A stretch of 64,000 nt of DNA, taken from the NCBI GenBank assembly GCA_963813375.1, contig CAWEYT010000002.1:1-64000 (forward strand), read 5' to 3'. Below, piece after piece: positions 17,954 to 27,747 of the stretch. Position numbers and translations under genes: made by a program. Source of the stretch: DASTFY01 sp963813375. GTDB taxonomy: Bacteria; Actinomycetota; Acidimicrobiia; Acidimicrobiales; Ilumatobacteraceae. The number at the start of each line of letters is the position of its first letter. The stretch's first letter is position 1. Below the pieces are notes generated by a model that searched no databases, was not told the origin of the DNA, and worked only from the letters and a program-made list of their open reading frames with translations.

Positions 17954-18902
17954 AGCGGATCCTTGGATCGAGCACGCCGTAGAGCACATCGGCCACGAGA
18001 TTGAAGATCACGGTGACGAACGCAGCGAACAGGGTGATACCGAGCACGAGATCGAGGTCAGGTTTCTCCAGCCCACTGAGGAAGGCGGGGCCGAGTCCCG
18101 GCCAAGAGAAGATGGACTCGGTGACGACGGAGCCGGAGAGCAGTGCAGAGAACGCCAGTGCCCACAGGGTGACGAGCGGGATGAGCGCATTGCGCAGCCC
18201 GTGGCGCCAGACCACCTTGCGTTCGGAGATCCCCTTCGAGCGGGCGGTCCGGATGTAGTCGGCGTTGAGCACATCGAGCATCGCGGCCCGACCGAAGCGG
18301 CTCTCCTCGGCGATGCCGACGACCACCAGTGTCATGATCGGGAGCGTGATACTGGACAAGAGCTGTCCGAACGTCTCGTCGTACTTGCCAGTCGTGTAGA
18401 AGGGCTTACTGCCGAACCAGTCCTGCCACCACACGCCGAAGATGGTCGAGAGCAACAAGGCAACGATGAACGTCGGCAGCGCCAAGCCGACGAAGCTGGC
18501 TCCAGTGAAGAAGTAGTCGCCCTTCGAGTACTTGTGCGTCGCGGAGTACACCGAAAGCAGAACGGCCACGATTGCCGTGATCAGAAAGGCGGGGATGGCG
18601 ATCATCGCCGTGTTCCAGCCTCGTGACTTGAGAACCTCGGTGACTGGCTGGTTGACCGTGTTCGACTCGCCGAGGTCACCTGTGACCGCGTCGGCCATCC
18701 AACTGAACGGCCGGAGCAGCAGCGGCATCTCCAGGTCGTACTGCTGGACCGTGAGGTCGTAGCCGTCCTGGCAGCGGGGCAGGCACTGGTAGAACGGAGC
18801 GAGTGGATCGGTCGTGAATGACACTCCGACGTGCACGAGGTAGAGCGCGAGGAACATGACCGGAATGGTCACGAGGATTCGTCGCACCGAATACGCGAAC
18901 AA
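17946..18902 (-). CDS. dppB: Peptide ABC transporter permease DppB-like
   Basis: The 318-residue permease starts MFAYSVRRILVTIPVMFLAL, as usual for DppB. It has the long periplasmic loop after the first helix, GDLGESNTVNQPV, and the EAA loop (DYIRTARSKGISERKVVWRH, then GLRNAL), ending LDPRIRYD. The periplasmic loop contains two cysteines (QCLPRC) that could form a disulfide. It follows the binding-protein gene after an 85-base gap containing a strong palindrome. Confidence 0.9.
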   Translation of the reverse strand: MFAYSVRRILVTIPVMFLALYLVHVGVSFTTDPLAPFYQCLPRCQDGYDLTVQQYDLEMPLLLRPFSWMADAVTGDLGESNTVNQPVTEVLKSRGWNTAMIAIPAFLITAIVAVLLSVYSATHKYSKGDYFFTGASFVGLALPTFIVALLLSTIFGVWWQDWFGSKPFYTTGKYDETFGQLLSSITLPIMTLVVVGIAEESRFGRAAMLDVLNADYIRTARSKGISERKVVWRHGLRNALIPLVTLWALAFSALLSGSVVTESIFSWPGLGPAFLSGLEKPDLDLVLGITLFAAFVTVIFNLVADVLYGVLDPRIRYD

Positions 18903-18935
18903 CGCGAACTCCTCTCGTCGCCGTCCGATTCTAGA

Positions 18936-18971
18936 GAATCGGGGAGGGCGGGTACCCGCCCTCCCCGATTC
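18936..18971 (-). terminator. Perfect 36-bp palindrome between binding protein and permease genes
   Basis: GAATCGGGGAGGGCGGGT (18936-18953) is followed at once by its exact reverse complement (18954-18971), forming an 18-bp stem without a loop spacer. There is no T-run. It lies 17 bases after the binding-protein stop. A partial terminator or mRNA-stabilising hairpin that lets the binding protein be made in excess over the permease is the usual meaning in transporter operons. Confidence 0.75.
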
Positions 18972-18988
18972 CGCGGTGTGTATATGCC

Positions 18989-20867
18989 CTAGGCCGCGAA
19001 CTGGTAGTCCACGACGTTGACCAGCGGGCCGGCGTCGTCGGCGTCCGGCGACACCGCGGCGTTAGAGAGCCGCGGTGCTGCTGTAGGCGTAGAACGACGG
19101 CTTCTGGGTGAGCGGGATCATGAACAGACCCTTCTCGGGGTCGAGCTCCAGCGTCGTCACGTACTTGTCGAGCTCGTTGTAGCAGGCTGCGGCCTCGGCC
19201 TCGTCGACCGTGGCGTCGCACTCGGCAGCCCTCGCGTCGAACTCCTCGTTCGAGTAGCCATACGCGTTGTTGCCGGAACCGGTCAGGTAGTTCGGCGAGT
19301 TCCCACCGGGCCACGGACCGCCGACCCAGGCGAACTGGGCGATGTCCCAGACGTCGCAGTTGCCCTCGGTGCCGCCGGAGTTGGCGCATGCCAGCACGTC
19401 GTCGCTGAACGGCTGCGCGCTGAAGTAGTCGGCGCCCTCGACGTTGTCGATCTGGATGTCGAAGCCAGCTTCGCTCAGCTGCTCCTGCAGCAGCTGCTGC
19501 TGGACCTCGCGGAGACGGTTGCCGCCGGTGGTGCCGACGCGCAGCGTCAACGGACCATCGGTGGGATGGGCGTACACGCCACCCTGGTCGGTGTAGCCGG
19601 CCTCCTCGAGCTTGGCTCGGGCTGCCTCGATGTTCCCCTGGCCGTAACCGGCATCGCCCTGGTGGTCCTCGTAGTCCGGCTGGTTGCTCATCCAGTAGGT
19701 GTTGCCGAGGCCCTCGGCAGGCAGGAGGTCACCGAAGATCGGTGTGTACAGCGCCTCCATCACGAGGCCCTTGTCCATGGCCAGGGCCAGCGCCTCCCGC
19801 ACCTCCGGCTTGGCCAGATGCGGGTCGTTGAGGTTCAGACCCCAGTGCTCGTACACGGGTCCCGCGAGCGCCGCCACCGTGAAGTTCGCGTCGGTGGCGA
19901 GCTCCTCACCAAAGGCGGTCTGCGGCTGCGTGAAGACCATCTGCGCCTCGCCGGCCTTCAGCGCGTTGATCTGCGCGTCGGTGTCGGCGACGAAGCGCAT
20001 CTCCACTCCGTCGACGTGGGCAACCCCCGTGTTCGTCACATCAGGACTGACCGAGCCGTGGTAGTTGTCGTTGCGGACGAGGTTCAACTTCACGCCCTTC
20101 TCCCACGTGTCGAAGACGAGCGGCCCGGACGAGGGCAGTGGGCCACCAGCCGGGCTCTGCCACTCCTGCAGGGCAGCATCGACCTCGGCTGCACCACCGG
20201 TGAACACGTGGCTCGGCCAAACGCGCTCGAAGAGCGCCTTGTAGCCGGCGTAGAACCCGCTCCACGTGATCGTGAACTCGGTCGGTGAGGTGACCTCGAA
20301 CGACGTGATGGTGTCGTATCCGGTGCGGTCACTGAACGGGAACACGAAGTCGGGCTCGCCGTCGCCGTCTTCGTCTGCAGTGCCCTTCTCCATGATCACG
20401 TCGTACGTGAACTTGACGTCGTCCGCGGTGAGGTCATCGCCGTCCGACCACTTGAGGCCGTCACGCAGCGTGAACTTCGCGGTGAACGAGTCGTCGGCCC
20501 CCACTTCGGTCTCCGGCTCGCCGGCGAGCAGCTCAGGGAAGAAGGTGGTGTCGCTCGTGATCCCGTAGAGACCCTCCAGCATGCCCTGATTGATCCAGGA
20601 GGCGATGGACAGCAGGTTGTTGGGATCATCGAGCTGAAGAGCCGGAGGCTCCTGCTCGTGGACCCAGATCAGGGTGCCGCCCTCGCTGCCTTCGCCACCT
20701 TCACCGCCTTCACCGCCTTCCTCGACGGGAGCGGTCGTCCCTCCAGCCTCGACAGTGTTTGCGGTATCGCCGCCAGCGTCGTCGTCGTCGCCGCCGCACG
20801 CCGCGGCAATGAGCGCCGTGGCGGCGAACAGCGCCACGAATTTGGCGCTCCTCGGGGTTCTTCTCAC
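18989..20867 (-). CDS. Peptide-binding lipoprotein DppA-like, one frame break
   Basis: GTG 20867 follows AGGAGG at good spacing and gives VRRTPRSAKFVALF...LIAAAC, a lipoprotein signal peptide with lipobox before Cys. A Gly/Glu-rich linker (EEGGEGGEGGEG) then leads to an SBP_bac_5 domain (TFTLRDGLKWSDGDDLTADD-like section, FTYDVIMEKG, VREALALAMDKGLVMEALY, ELDKYVTTLELDPEKG). A one-base extra near 19062 ends the frame early. The next frame continues NAAVSPDADDAGPLVNVVDY to TAG at 18989-18991. The protein is about 625 residues. It delivers substrate to the DppBCDF permease encoded next. Confidence 0.88.
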
Positions 20868-21163
20868 GTACTTGACCTCCTGGGTTCGTGTGGTGCGGGA
20901 GGGCGGCCCGGGCCGCGCAAGCGGCGTGGGCCTGGTTCTGCACGCCTTGTGGGGCACGCTCCTACCACGACGGGAACCGCCCGGCCCGAATGCCGGCGTT
21001 CGACCGCAGTGGGTCCAATCACCTCACCTCCCCTTCGATGTATCGGCTCATGGACTTGACGCGAATTTAGCACGGCGGTTACCAATCGGTAGTCAGGCTG
21101 TTCCCGAACGGCCGATCTTGAACGAGATGTTTCAGCCGCCTGCCGGCCGGCTCGCCGGGCCTC
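20868..21163. other. Intergenic region between tpiA and the binding-protein gene
   Basis: These 296 bases contain the AGGAGG ribosome site of the binding-protein gene at their left edge and a locally AT-richer stretch around 21060-21100 that is a plausible promoter position. No small gene, tRNA or hairpin was recognised. secG, which normally follows tpiA, is not here. Confidence 0.5.
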
Positions 21164-21983
21164 TCAGCCCGGGCCGTGCTTGGGGAACTGGACGATGCGG
21201 GCGAACTCCTCCGGGTCGAGGCTGGCGCCGCCGACGAGGGCCCCGTCGATGTCCGGCTCCGCCATGAGCTCGGCGATGTTGGCCGCCTTGACCGACCCCC
21301 CGTACTGGATCCGCACGTCCGCTGCCGCGGCTCCGCCGCTCAGCTCGGCCACCTGGGCCCTGATGGCCCCGATGACCGCCTGGGCATCGGCCGCCGTCGC
21401 CGTGCGGCCCGTGCCGATGGCCCAGATGGGCTCGTAGGCGATGACCAGCGAACCGACCTGCTCGGCGGTGCGACCAGCCAGCGCCGACGTCACCTGGTTG
21501 AGGACCTTGGCCTCGGTCTGACCGGCCTCCCGTTCCTCCAACGTCTCGCCGACGCACACGATGGGTGTCATGCCCAGGGCCTGGATGGCGGTCGCCTTGC
21601 GGGCCACCATCTCGTCCGTCTCGCCGAACAGCTCGCGGCGCTCGCTGTGCCCCGTGATCACGTAGCGCACGTTGAGCTTGGCCAGGAACACGGGCGCCAC
21701 CTCGCCGGTGAACGCCCCCTTCTCCTCCCAGTGGCAGTGCTGTGCACCGAGGGCGATCGGGATGTCGTCGGCATCGATCAGGGTCTGCACCGAGCGGATG
21801 TCCGTGAACGGCGGATGCACGCTGACGTCGACGTTCTGCGACATCGTCCGCGCCGAGCAGGTAGGCCAGCTTCTGCACCGTCTGGATGGCCTCGAAGTGG
21901 TTGAGGTGCATCTTCCAGTTGCCGCTGATCAGCGGCCGGCGGCCGCTCGAGCCGGCGGTGCCGCCGGAGCCGGTGTCAGTCAT
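21164..21983 (-). CDS. tpiA: Triosephosphate isomerase, one frame break
   Basis: It interconverts dihydroxyacetone phosphate and glyceraldehyde 3-phosphate. The N-terminal GNWKMHLN (catalytic Lys) is in one frame; after a break near 21840 the rest follows: GHSERRELFGE (catalytic His), IAYEPIWAIGTGRTAT (catalytic Glu), IQYGGSVK and the LVGGASLD phosphate-binding loops. ATG 21983 overlaps the end of pgk by 8 bases. Because the gene is essential and otherwise complete, the break is most likely a base error. Confidence 0.92.
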
Positions 21984-23082
21984 GGGCGTTCGGGGCCTCC
22001 CTCAGCGCGGCGAGCCCGGGCAGATCGCCGAGCTCCAACAGCTCCAACGACGCTCCCCCGCCCGTGGACACGTGATCGACCTCGTCAGCCAGGCCGAACT
22101 CCGCCAGCGCCGCGGCGGAGTCGCCCCCACCGACCACCGTGAACGCCTTGGTCTCGGCCATGGCCTCGGCCACGGTCCGGGTGCCGGCGGCGAAGCGAGG
22201 GTCCTCGAACATGCCCATCGGACCGTTCCAGAACACCGTCCCGGCCTCGAGGATCACGTCGGCGAACGCGGCGGCCGATCCGGGACCGATGTCGAGCCCC
22301 TTCGCCCCGGCCGGCAGGCGCACGCCGTAGTTGGCTACCTGGCCGGACGGGTCGAGGCCGACGATGTCCTCGGGTAGATGGATCGGCTTGGTGCCGGCGA
22401 GCAGATCCCGGCACCGCTCGATCTGGTCCTGCTCGCACAGCGAGTCCCCGATGGGGTTGCCCCGGGCGGCGAGGAACGTGAAGCACATGCCGCCGCCGAT
22501 GACCAGCGCATCGACGACGCCGAGCAGCGCGTCGATCACGCCCAGCTTGTCGCTGACCTTGGCGCCGCCGAGGACGGCCACGAAGGGCCGGCGCGGGTCC
22601 TCACGGAGCCCGGAGAGGACCTCGACCTCGCGGGCCAGCAGGCGACCCGCCGCCGACGGCAGGGTCTGTGGCGGGCCGACGATCGAGGCGTGGGCGCGGT
22701 GGGCGGCACCGAAGGCGTCGTCCACGTAGGCGTCCATGCCCTCGACCAGCCGGGCGACGAAGGCAGGATCGTTGCCCTCCTCGCCGGGATCGAAGCGCAG
22801 GTTCTCCAGCAGTTCGGCGCCCGGCGCCAGCTCGGCCAGCCGGGCCCGGACCGGGTCCATCGAGTACTTCGGGTTGGGCTGTCCCTTTGGCCGGCCGAGG
22901 TGGCTCGCGCACACGACGCTCGCGCCCCGCTCCTGCAACCAGTTGATGGTCGGGAGCGCGGCGCGGATGCGGAAGTCGTCGGTGATCCGGCCGTCGGCGA
23001 GCGGGACGTTGAAGTCGGTGCGGACGAGCACCCGCCGGCCCTCGACGGGCGGCAGGTCCTCCAACAGCGGGAGCCGGTCCAC
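21976..23082 (-). CDS. pgk: Phosphoglycerate kinase
   Basis: It transfers phosphate between 1,3-bisphosphoglycerate and ADP. It has RVLVRTDFNVPL at the N-terminus, ASHLGRPKG, LLENLRFDPGEE, AVLGGAKVSDKL, and the nucleotide-binding FWNGPMGMFE and VVGGGDSAAAL near the end. At 368 residues it is slightly shorter than the usual 390-400. It is intact, and lies 6 bases after gap and overlapping tpiA, a standard glycolytic operon gap-pgk-tpiA. Confidence 0.95.
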   Translation of the reverse strand: MDRLPLLEDLPPVEGRRVLVRTDFNVPLADGRITDDFRIRAALPTINWLQERGASVVCASHLGRPKGQPNPKYSMDPVRARLAELAPGAELLENLRFDPGEEGNDPAFVARLVEGMDAYVDDAFGAAHRAHASIVGPPQTLPSAAGRLLAREVEVLSGLREDPRRPFVAVLGGAKVSDKLGVIDALLGVVDALVIGGGMCFTFLAARGNPIGDSLCEQDQIERCRDLLAGTKPIHLPEDIVGLDPSGQVANYGVRLPAGAKGLDIGPGSAAAFADVILEAGTVFWNGPMGMFEDPRFAAGTRTVAEAMAETKAFTVVGGGDSAAALAEFGLADEVDHVSTGGGASLELLELGDLPGLAALREAPNAHD

Positions 23083-23088
23083 CCGGCG

Positions 23089-24099
23089 TCACCCAGCCAG
23101 TTTGGGACCGGCGAAGGCGGTGAAGTCGACGAGCCGGTTGGAGTAACCCCACTCGTTGTCGTACCAGCCCAGCACCTTCACCAGGTTCCCGAGCGACATC
23201 GTGAGGTCGCTGTCGAAGATGCAGCTGTGGGGGTTGGTCACGATGTCCGACGAGACGATGGGCACGTCGGTGTACTCGAGCACGCCCTTGAGCGGTCCGT
23301 CGGCCGCGGCCTTGTAGGCGGCGTTGATCTCGTCCACCGAGGCGTCCCGTGAGAGCACGGCGTTGAAGTCGGTGATGGACCCGGTGGGCACAGGCACCCG
23401 CAGCGACGACCCGTCGAGCTTGCCCTTCATGGACTCGAGGACGAGCGACGTGGCCCGGGCGGCGCCGGTCGACGTCGGGATGATGTTGATGGCTGCGCCC
23501 CGCGCCCGGCGGAGGTCGCTGTGCGGGCCGTCCACCAGCATCTGGTCGCCGGTGTAGGCGTGGACGGTCGTCATCAGGCCCTTCTCGACCCCGAACGCGT
23601 CGTCGAGCACCTTGACCAGGGGGACGAAGCAGTTGGTGGTGCACGAGGCGTTGGAGACCACCTTGTCCTTGGCGGGGTCGAAGTCCTCGTGGTTCACGCC
23701 GTAGACGAACGTGGCGTCGGCTCCCTTGCCGGGCGCCGAGATGATGACCAGCTTGGCGCCGGCATCGAGGTGAGCCGCCGCCTTGTCCCGGTCGGTGAAG
23801 AAGCCCGTGGACTCGATGACCACGTCGACCCCGAGGTCACCCCACGGGAGCTCCTTGGGATCGCGGACGGACAGCACCTTCAGGACGTCGCCGTCGACGG
23901 AGATGCCGTCATCGGTGGCCGAGATGTCGTAGGGCAGCACCCCCAGCACCGAGTCGTACTTGAGCAGGTGCGCCATGGTGGCCAGCGAGCCCAGGTCGTT
24001 CACGGCCACGAAGTCGATGTCCGCCCCGGACTGCTTGGCGGCCCGGAAGAAGTTGCGCCCGATACGACCGAAGCCGTTGATGCCTACGCGTACCGTCAT
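23089..24099 (-). CDS. gap: Glyceraldehyde-3-phosphate dehydrogenase
   Basis: The 336-residue enzyme starts MTVRVGINGFGRIGRNFFRA (NAD-binding fold) and has the catalytic SNASCTTNC with Cys153, and the C-terminal WYDNEWGYSNRLVD. ATG 24099 is preceded by GAGGAGACGACG, a good RBS, and is preferred over an upstream in-frame ATG. It is first gene of gap-pgk-tpiA. In most Gram-positive bacteria whiA lies just upstream, but it is missing here. Confidence 0.96.
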   Translation of the reverse strand: MTVRVGINGFGRIGRNFFRAAKQSGADIDFVAVNDLGSLATMAHLLKYDSVLGVLPYDISATDDGISVDGDVLKVLSVRDPKELPWGDLGVDVVIESTGFFTDRDKAAAHLDAGAKLVIISAPGKGADATFVYGVNHEDFDPAKDKVVSNASCTTNCFVPLVKVLDDAFGVEKGLMTTVHAYTGDQMLVDGPHSDLRRARGAAINIIPTSTGAARATSLVLESMKGKLDGSSLRVPVPTGSITDFNAVLSRDASVDEINAAYKAAADGPLKGVLEYTDVPIVSSDIVTNPHSCIFDSDLTMSLGNLVKVLGWYDNEWGYSNRLVDFTAFAGPKLAG

Positions 24100-24183
24100 C
24101 GTCGTCTCCTCTGGCTCCTCTGGCCCTGCTCGCCGACGCTTGAGCAGTCGTAGCCACGGCAACCCCTAACAGGCGCGCCGGGT

Positions 24184-24210
24184 CCCCCCGGAAGCTCCGC
24201 TTCCGGGGGG
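24184..24210 (-). terminator. Hairpin terminator after rapZ
   Basis: CCCCCCGGAAGC (24184-24195), loop TCC, GCTTCCGGGGGG (24199-24210): a perfect 12-bp GC stem beginning 4 bases after the rapZ stop in the direction of transcription. It separates rapZ from the glycolytic operon. No clear T-run follows, as is common in high-GC actinobacteria. Confidence 0.8.
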
Positions 24211-24213
24211 TGG

Positions 24214-25065
24214 CTATCCGGGCAGGTCCCGGTGCTGCACCCGGAGCTCGACCCCGCGTCGCCGCAGGCGGGCCGCCACCTCCTCGGCCACCGTCACGCT
24301 GCGGTGCTGCCCTCCGGTGCACCCGAAGGCGATCGTCAGGTAGCTCTTGCCTTCCTTCTCGAACGCCGGGACCAGCAGCGCGAGGAGGTCGTCCACGCGG
24401 TCGATGAACGGCGCCGCCTCCGGCTGCCCGAGGACATAGGTCCGCACGGGTTCGTCGAGGCCGGTGAGCGGCCGCAGCTGCTCCTCCCAGAACGGGTTGG
24501 GCAGGAACCGGCAGTCCAGGACGATGTCCACGTCGAGCGGGAGGCCGTGCTTGTACCCGAACGAGACCACCGCGGTCTGCATCCCCGCTGTGGGAGCGTC
24601 GACGGCGAACAGCTCGGTCAGCCGGCTCTTCAGCTGGTGGATGGTCAGCCCGGTGGTGTCGATGACGACGTCGGCCATGGCCTTCACAGGTCCCAGCAGC
24701 TCCCGCTCACGGTCGATGGCGTCGAGGAGGGAGGTGTCCTCACCGAGCGGATGACGCCGGCGAGTGCTGCCGTAGCGCTTCACCAGCTCCGGGGTGGTCG
24801 CCTCGAGGTAGACGATGCGCACCCGGTGCCCGCTCTGGCGGAGGCCGTCGACGGCATCGAGGATGTCGGCTTGGTGGGGGCTGGTCCCCACCACGAGCGC
24901 CAGCTGCTCGATGGCGCTCCCCGGCACGCTGGCCAGGTCCACGATGGTCCGGACCAGGGACGTCGGCAGGTTGTCCACGACGTACCAACCCTGGTCCTCC
25001 AGGTCGGCGGCGGCGTTGGTGCGACCCGCCCCCGACAGGCCCGTGATCATCACGATGTCGGCCAT
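24214..25065 (-). CDS. rapZ: RapZ/YvcJ nucleotide-binding RNase adapter
   Basis: The 283-residue protein has the N-terminal P-loop GLSGAGRT (Arg in place of Lys, as seen in actinobacterial members), then YVVDNLP, the RRRHPL segment, and the C-terminal VSFGYKHGLPLDVDIVLDCR, FLPNP and IAFGCTGGQHRSV motifs that define RapZ. In other bacteria it binds RNA or UDP-GlcNAc-related ligands and tunes RNase or cell-wall metabolism. It stands between uvrC and gap as usual, but its normal neighbours yvcK and whiA are absent. Confidence 0.93.
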   Translation of the reverse strand: MADIVMITGLSGAGRTNAAADLEDQGWYVVDNLPTSLVRTIVDLASVPGSAIEQLALVVGTSPHQADILDAVDGLRQSGHRVRIVYLEATTPELVKRYGSTRRRHPLGEDTSLLDAIDRERELLGPVKAMADVVIDTTGLTIHQLKSRLTELFAVDAPTAGMQTAVVSFGYKHGLPLDVDIVLDCRFLPNPFWEEQLRPLTGLDEPVRTYVLGQPEAAPFIDRVDDLLALLVPAFEKEGKSYLTIAFGCTGGQHRSVTVAEEVAARLRRRGVELRVQHRDLPG

Positions 25066-25107
25066 GCGGCCAGCGTACCGGGGGGTCCTCTCGGCCGGCC
25101 GGACCTC

Positions 25108-25836
25108 TCAGGCCTGCTTCTGGAGGCGGAGCAGCAGCAGGCGGGGGATGCTGGCCGCATCCGGGTACTCGGGCGCTCGGGCCAGGAAGCCGGCCGGCGG
25201 CGGCGGCTCCTCCATGTGGACCACGACGAGCCCGTGGGCCGCCAGCGTGTTGACGTACCGGCTCAAGGGCCGGTGGATGAACGTGATGAAGACGTCCTTC
25301 TCCACCTCTTCGACCGACTCGTCCTCCACCAGGTAGGGACCGATCCGCCAGTACTGCTCCGGGGGATCGAGGAACTGGTCGTCGATCCATCCGCTGTCCG
25401 GGGTCTGCAGGAGCGGGTGATTGAGGAAGAACAGGAACACGCCGCCCGCCCGCAGGACCCTGGCCACCTCGGCGATGGCTTCCTCGACCGACCGGATGTG
25501 CTCGAAGACGAGGCAGGCCACGACGGTGTCGAAGCTGCCGTCGGCGAAGGGCAGCGCGGCCGCATCGGCTCGTGCGTACGAGGGACCGCCGCCGCGAGCG
25601 GCCGCCACGCTGATCTGGTTCCAGGTCGGGTCGATCCCGGCCACGACTTCCGCGCCGACCTTTCGGGCCAGCCGAGCCACCTGGCCGTCGCCGCACCCCA
25701 CGTCCAGCACCCGGCGTGCCCCTGCCAGGTGCTCGGCCGCCAGGGGCAGGATCTGCTCCTCGTACTCCGGGTCGGCGCCCTCGGTGAAACCGTCGATCCA
25801 CCAACCGGCGTTGGTCTCCCAGAGGTCGTCAGCCAT
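25108..25836 (-). CDS. Class I SAM-dependent methyltransferase
   Basis: It has SAM motif I VLDVGCGDGQVARLA, an acidic motif II region (VAGIDPT), ADAAALPFADGSFDTVVACL and FEHI, the usual methyltransferase_11 layout over residues 40-140. The C-terminal half (NHPLLQTPDSGWIDDQF, YLVEDESVEEVEKDVF) resembles those acting on small metabolites or quinones. ATG 25836 overlaps the uvrC stop by 8 bases. Substrate not determinable. Confidence 0.8.
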   Translation of the reverse strand: MADDLWETNAGWWIDGFTEGADPEYEEQILPLAAEHLAGARRVLDVGCGDGQVARLARKVGAEVVAGIDPTWNQISVAAARGGGPSYARADAAALPFADGSFDTVVACLVFEHIRSVEEAIAEVARVLRAGGVFLFFLNHPLLQTPDSGWIDDQFLDPPEQYWRIGPYLVEDESVEEVEKDVFITFIHRPLSRYVNTLAAHGLVVVHMEEPPPPAGFLARAPEYPDAASIPRLLLLRLQKQA

Positions 25837-27694
25837 GGAGCTTGGCGTGGACCGCCTCGGCCACTCGGTCCGGGAGCCAGGGCAGGGCGGTCAACTGCTC
25901 GAGGCTGGCCCGCTTGACCCCCGCCACGCCGCCCAGCTCCTTCAGCAGGCGCTTCTGCCGGGTCGGCCCGAGCCCGGGGATGGCGTCGAGCGCGCTGGTC
26001 GTCATCCGCTTGCCCCGGAGATCCCGGTGGAAGGTGTTGGCGAAGCGGTGGGCCTCGTCACGCAGGCGCTGCAGCATGAAGAGCGCCTCGGACTGCCGGG
26101 GCACGTTGACCGGCTCGGACCGCCCGGGCACGTACACCTCCTCGAACCGCTTGGCCAGCGAGGCCACCGGGATCTCCGCCTCCAGCCCCAGCTCCCGCAC
26201 GACGCGCTCGGCCACCGCGAGCTGGCCCTTGCCGCCGTCGACGAGGAGGAGCTGCGGCGGGTACGAGAAGCGCCCCGGGCGCTCCCCGCGCTCACCCACG
26301 GGGCGGTCCCGTTCCGTCAGGTAGGCGGTGAGGCGGCGGGTCAGCACCTCCTCCATGGCCGCGTAGTCGTCGTTGCCCTCGACGTCCTTGACCTTGAACC
26401 GCCGGTAGTCGCTCTTCTTCGGCAGACCGTCCTCCATCACGACCATCGACCCGACGTAGTCCGTGCCCTGGAGGTGGGCCATGTCGTAGCACTCGATGCG
26501 CAGGGGCGCTTCGGGGAGCGCCAGCAGGTCCTGGAGCTCGTTGATGGCCCGCGCCCGGCTGTTGTGGTCGGTCGCCCGACGCAGCCGGTGCCGGGTGAAC
26601 TCCTCCTGCGCGTTGCGGGTGACGGTGTCCAGCAGGGCGCGCTTGTCGCCCCGTTGCGGCACACGGATCTCCACTCGGGACTGGCGCTGGATGGCCAGCC
26701 ACTCCTCGTACACGTCCTGCGCCTCGGGCGCGAACGGGAGGAGCACCTGCTTCGGCACCCCGAGGGGCGGCTCGTCGCCGTACAGCTCCTCGAGGATGCG
26801 GGCGGCGAGGGCGTGGTCGTCGAGCGCCTCGACCTTGTCGAGGATGAAGCCCTTCCGGCCCACCACCCGACCCCGCCGCACGTAGAAGATCTGGACGGCG
26901 GCCTCCAGGTCGTCCTGCGCGATGCCGATGACGTCGAGGTCCTCGTTGCGGTCGGCCACCATCTGCTGCTTGGCGATGGCCTTCTGCACCGCCGCCAGCC
27001 GGTCCCGCACCCGCGCCGCCCGCTCGTACTCCTGCTCGTCGGCCGCCGACCGCATCTCCTTCGACAGGCGCTTGACGATGGCGTCGGTGTCCCCGTCGAG
27101 GAAGTCGATGAGCTCCTGGACCAGCGCGTCGTACTCGGGGTGGTCGATCTCGCCGACGCAGGGTCCCGAGCACTTCTCGATGTGGAACAGGAGGCACGGG
27201 CGGCCGAGCCGGTGGTGCTGGTGGTACTTGCTCGGGGAGCAGGTGCGGATGGGGAAGCTGCGCAGCAGGAGATCGAGGGTGTCCCGGATGGCGTAGGCGT
27301 GGGCGTACGGTCCGAAGTAGCGGACGCCCTTGCGCTTGCGGCCCCGGACGACCATGGCGCGGGGCCATTCCTCGTCCAGGGTGACGGCCAGGAACGGGTA
27401 GCTCTTGTCGTCCCGCAGTCGCACGTTGAACCGGGGACTGTGCTGCTTGATGAGGCTGTACTCGAGCATGAGCGCCTCGACCTCGTTGCGCACCTGCATC
27501 CACTCGACCGTCGACGCGGTGGCCACCATCTGAGCGGTGCGCGGGTGCAGCCCGGCGGGGTCCTGGAAGTAGCTGCCCACCCGCGAGCGGAGGTTCGCGG
27601 CCTTGCCGACGTAGATGACCCGGCCCTCGGCGTCCTTGAACTGGTAGGAGCCGGGGGTGTCGGGGATCGTGCCGGCCGGCGGTCGCTGCACCAC
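25829..27694 (-). CDS. uvrC: UvrC excinuclease subunit
   Basis: It makes both incisions in nucleotide excision repair. It has an N-terminal GIY-YIG domain (GSYQFKDAEGRVIYVGKAAN), a Cys-rich stretch (CLLFHIEKCSGPCVG), a UVR motif, the RNase H-like endonuclease domain with LLVDGGKGQLAVAE, and a C-terminal helix-hairpin-helix (IPGLGPTRQKRLL). The GTG at 27694 gives 621 residues, the usual length; the upstream in-frame ATG would overlap nadA and add 34 unlike residues. It is divergent from nadA with 53 bases between. Confidence 0.94.
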   Translation of the reverse strand: MVQRPPAGTIPDTPGSYQFKDAEGRVIYVGKAANLRSRVGSYFQDPAGLHPRTAQMVATASTVEWMQVRNEVEALMLEYSLIKQHSPRFNVRLRDDKSYPFLAVTLDEEWPRAMVVRGRKRKGVRYFGPYAHAYAIRDTLDLLLRSFPIRTCSPSKYHQHHRLGRPCLLFHIEKCSGPCVGEIDHPEYDALVQELIDFLDGDTDAIVKRLSKEMRSAADEQEYERAARVRDRLAAVQKAIAKQQMVADRNEDLDVIGIAQDDLEAAVQIFYVRRGRVVGRKGFILDKVEALDDHALAARILEELYGDEPPLGVPKQVLLPFAPEAQDVYEEWLAIQRQSRVEIRVPQRGDKRALLDTVTRNAQEEFTRHRLRRATDHNSRARAINELQDLLALPEAPLRIECYDMAHLQGTDYVGSMVVMEDGLPKKSDYRRFKVKDVEGNDDYAAMEEVLTRRLTAYLTERDRPVGERGERPGRFSYPPQLLLVDGGKGQLAVAERVVRELGLEAEIPVASLAKRFEEVYVPGRSEPVNVPRQSEALFMLQRLRDEAHRFANTFHRDLRGKRMTTSALDAIPGLGPTRQKRLLKELGGVAGVKRASLEQLTALPWLPDRVAEAVHAKLHG

Positions 27695-27747
27695 ACTTCG
27701 GAGGCTAGGGGCGGGGTGGGCGGGGGTGCGCCGTATGCTGATCGGCG

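Noticed and set aside
24214..25065. Arg in place of Lys in the RapZ P-loop as a loss of function
   Set aside because: GAGRS/T-type loops are usual in actinobacterial RapZ proteins, so this is not odd.
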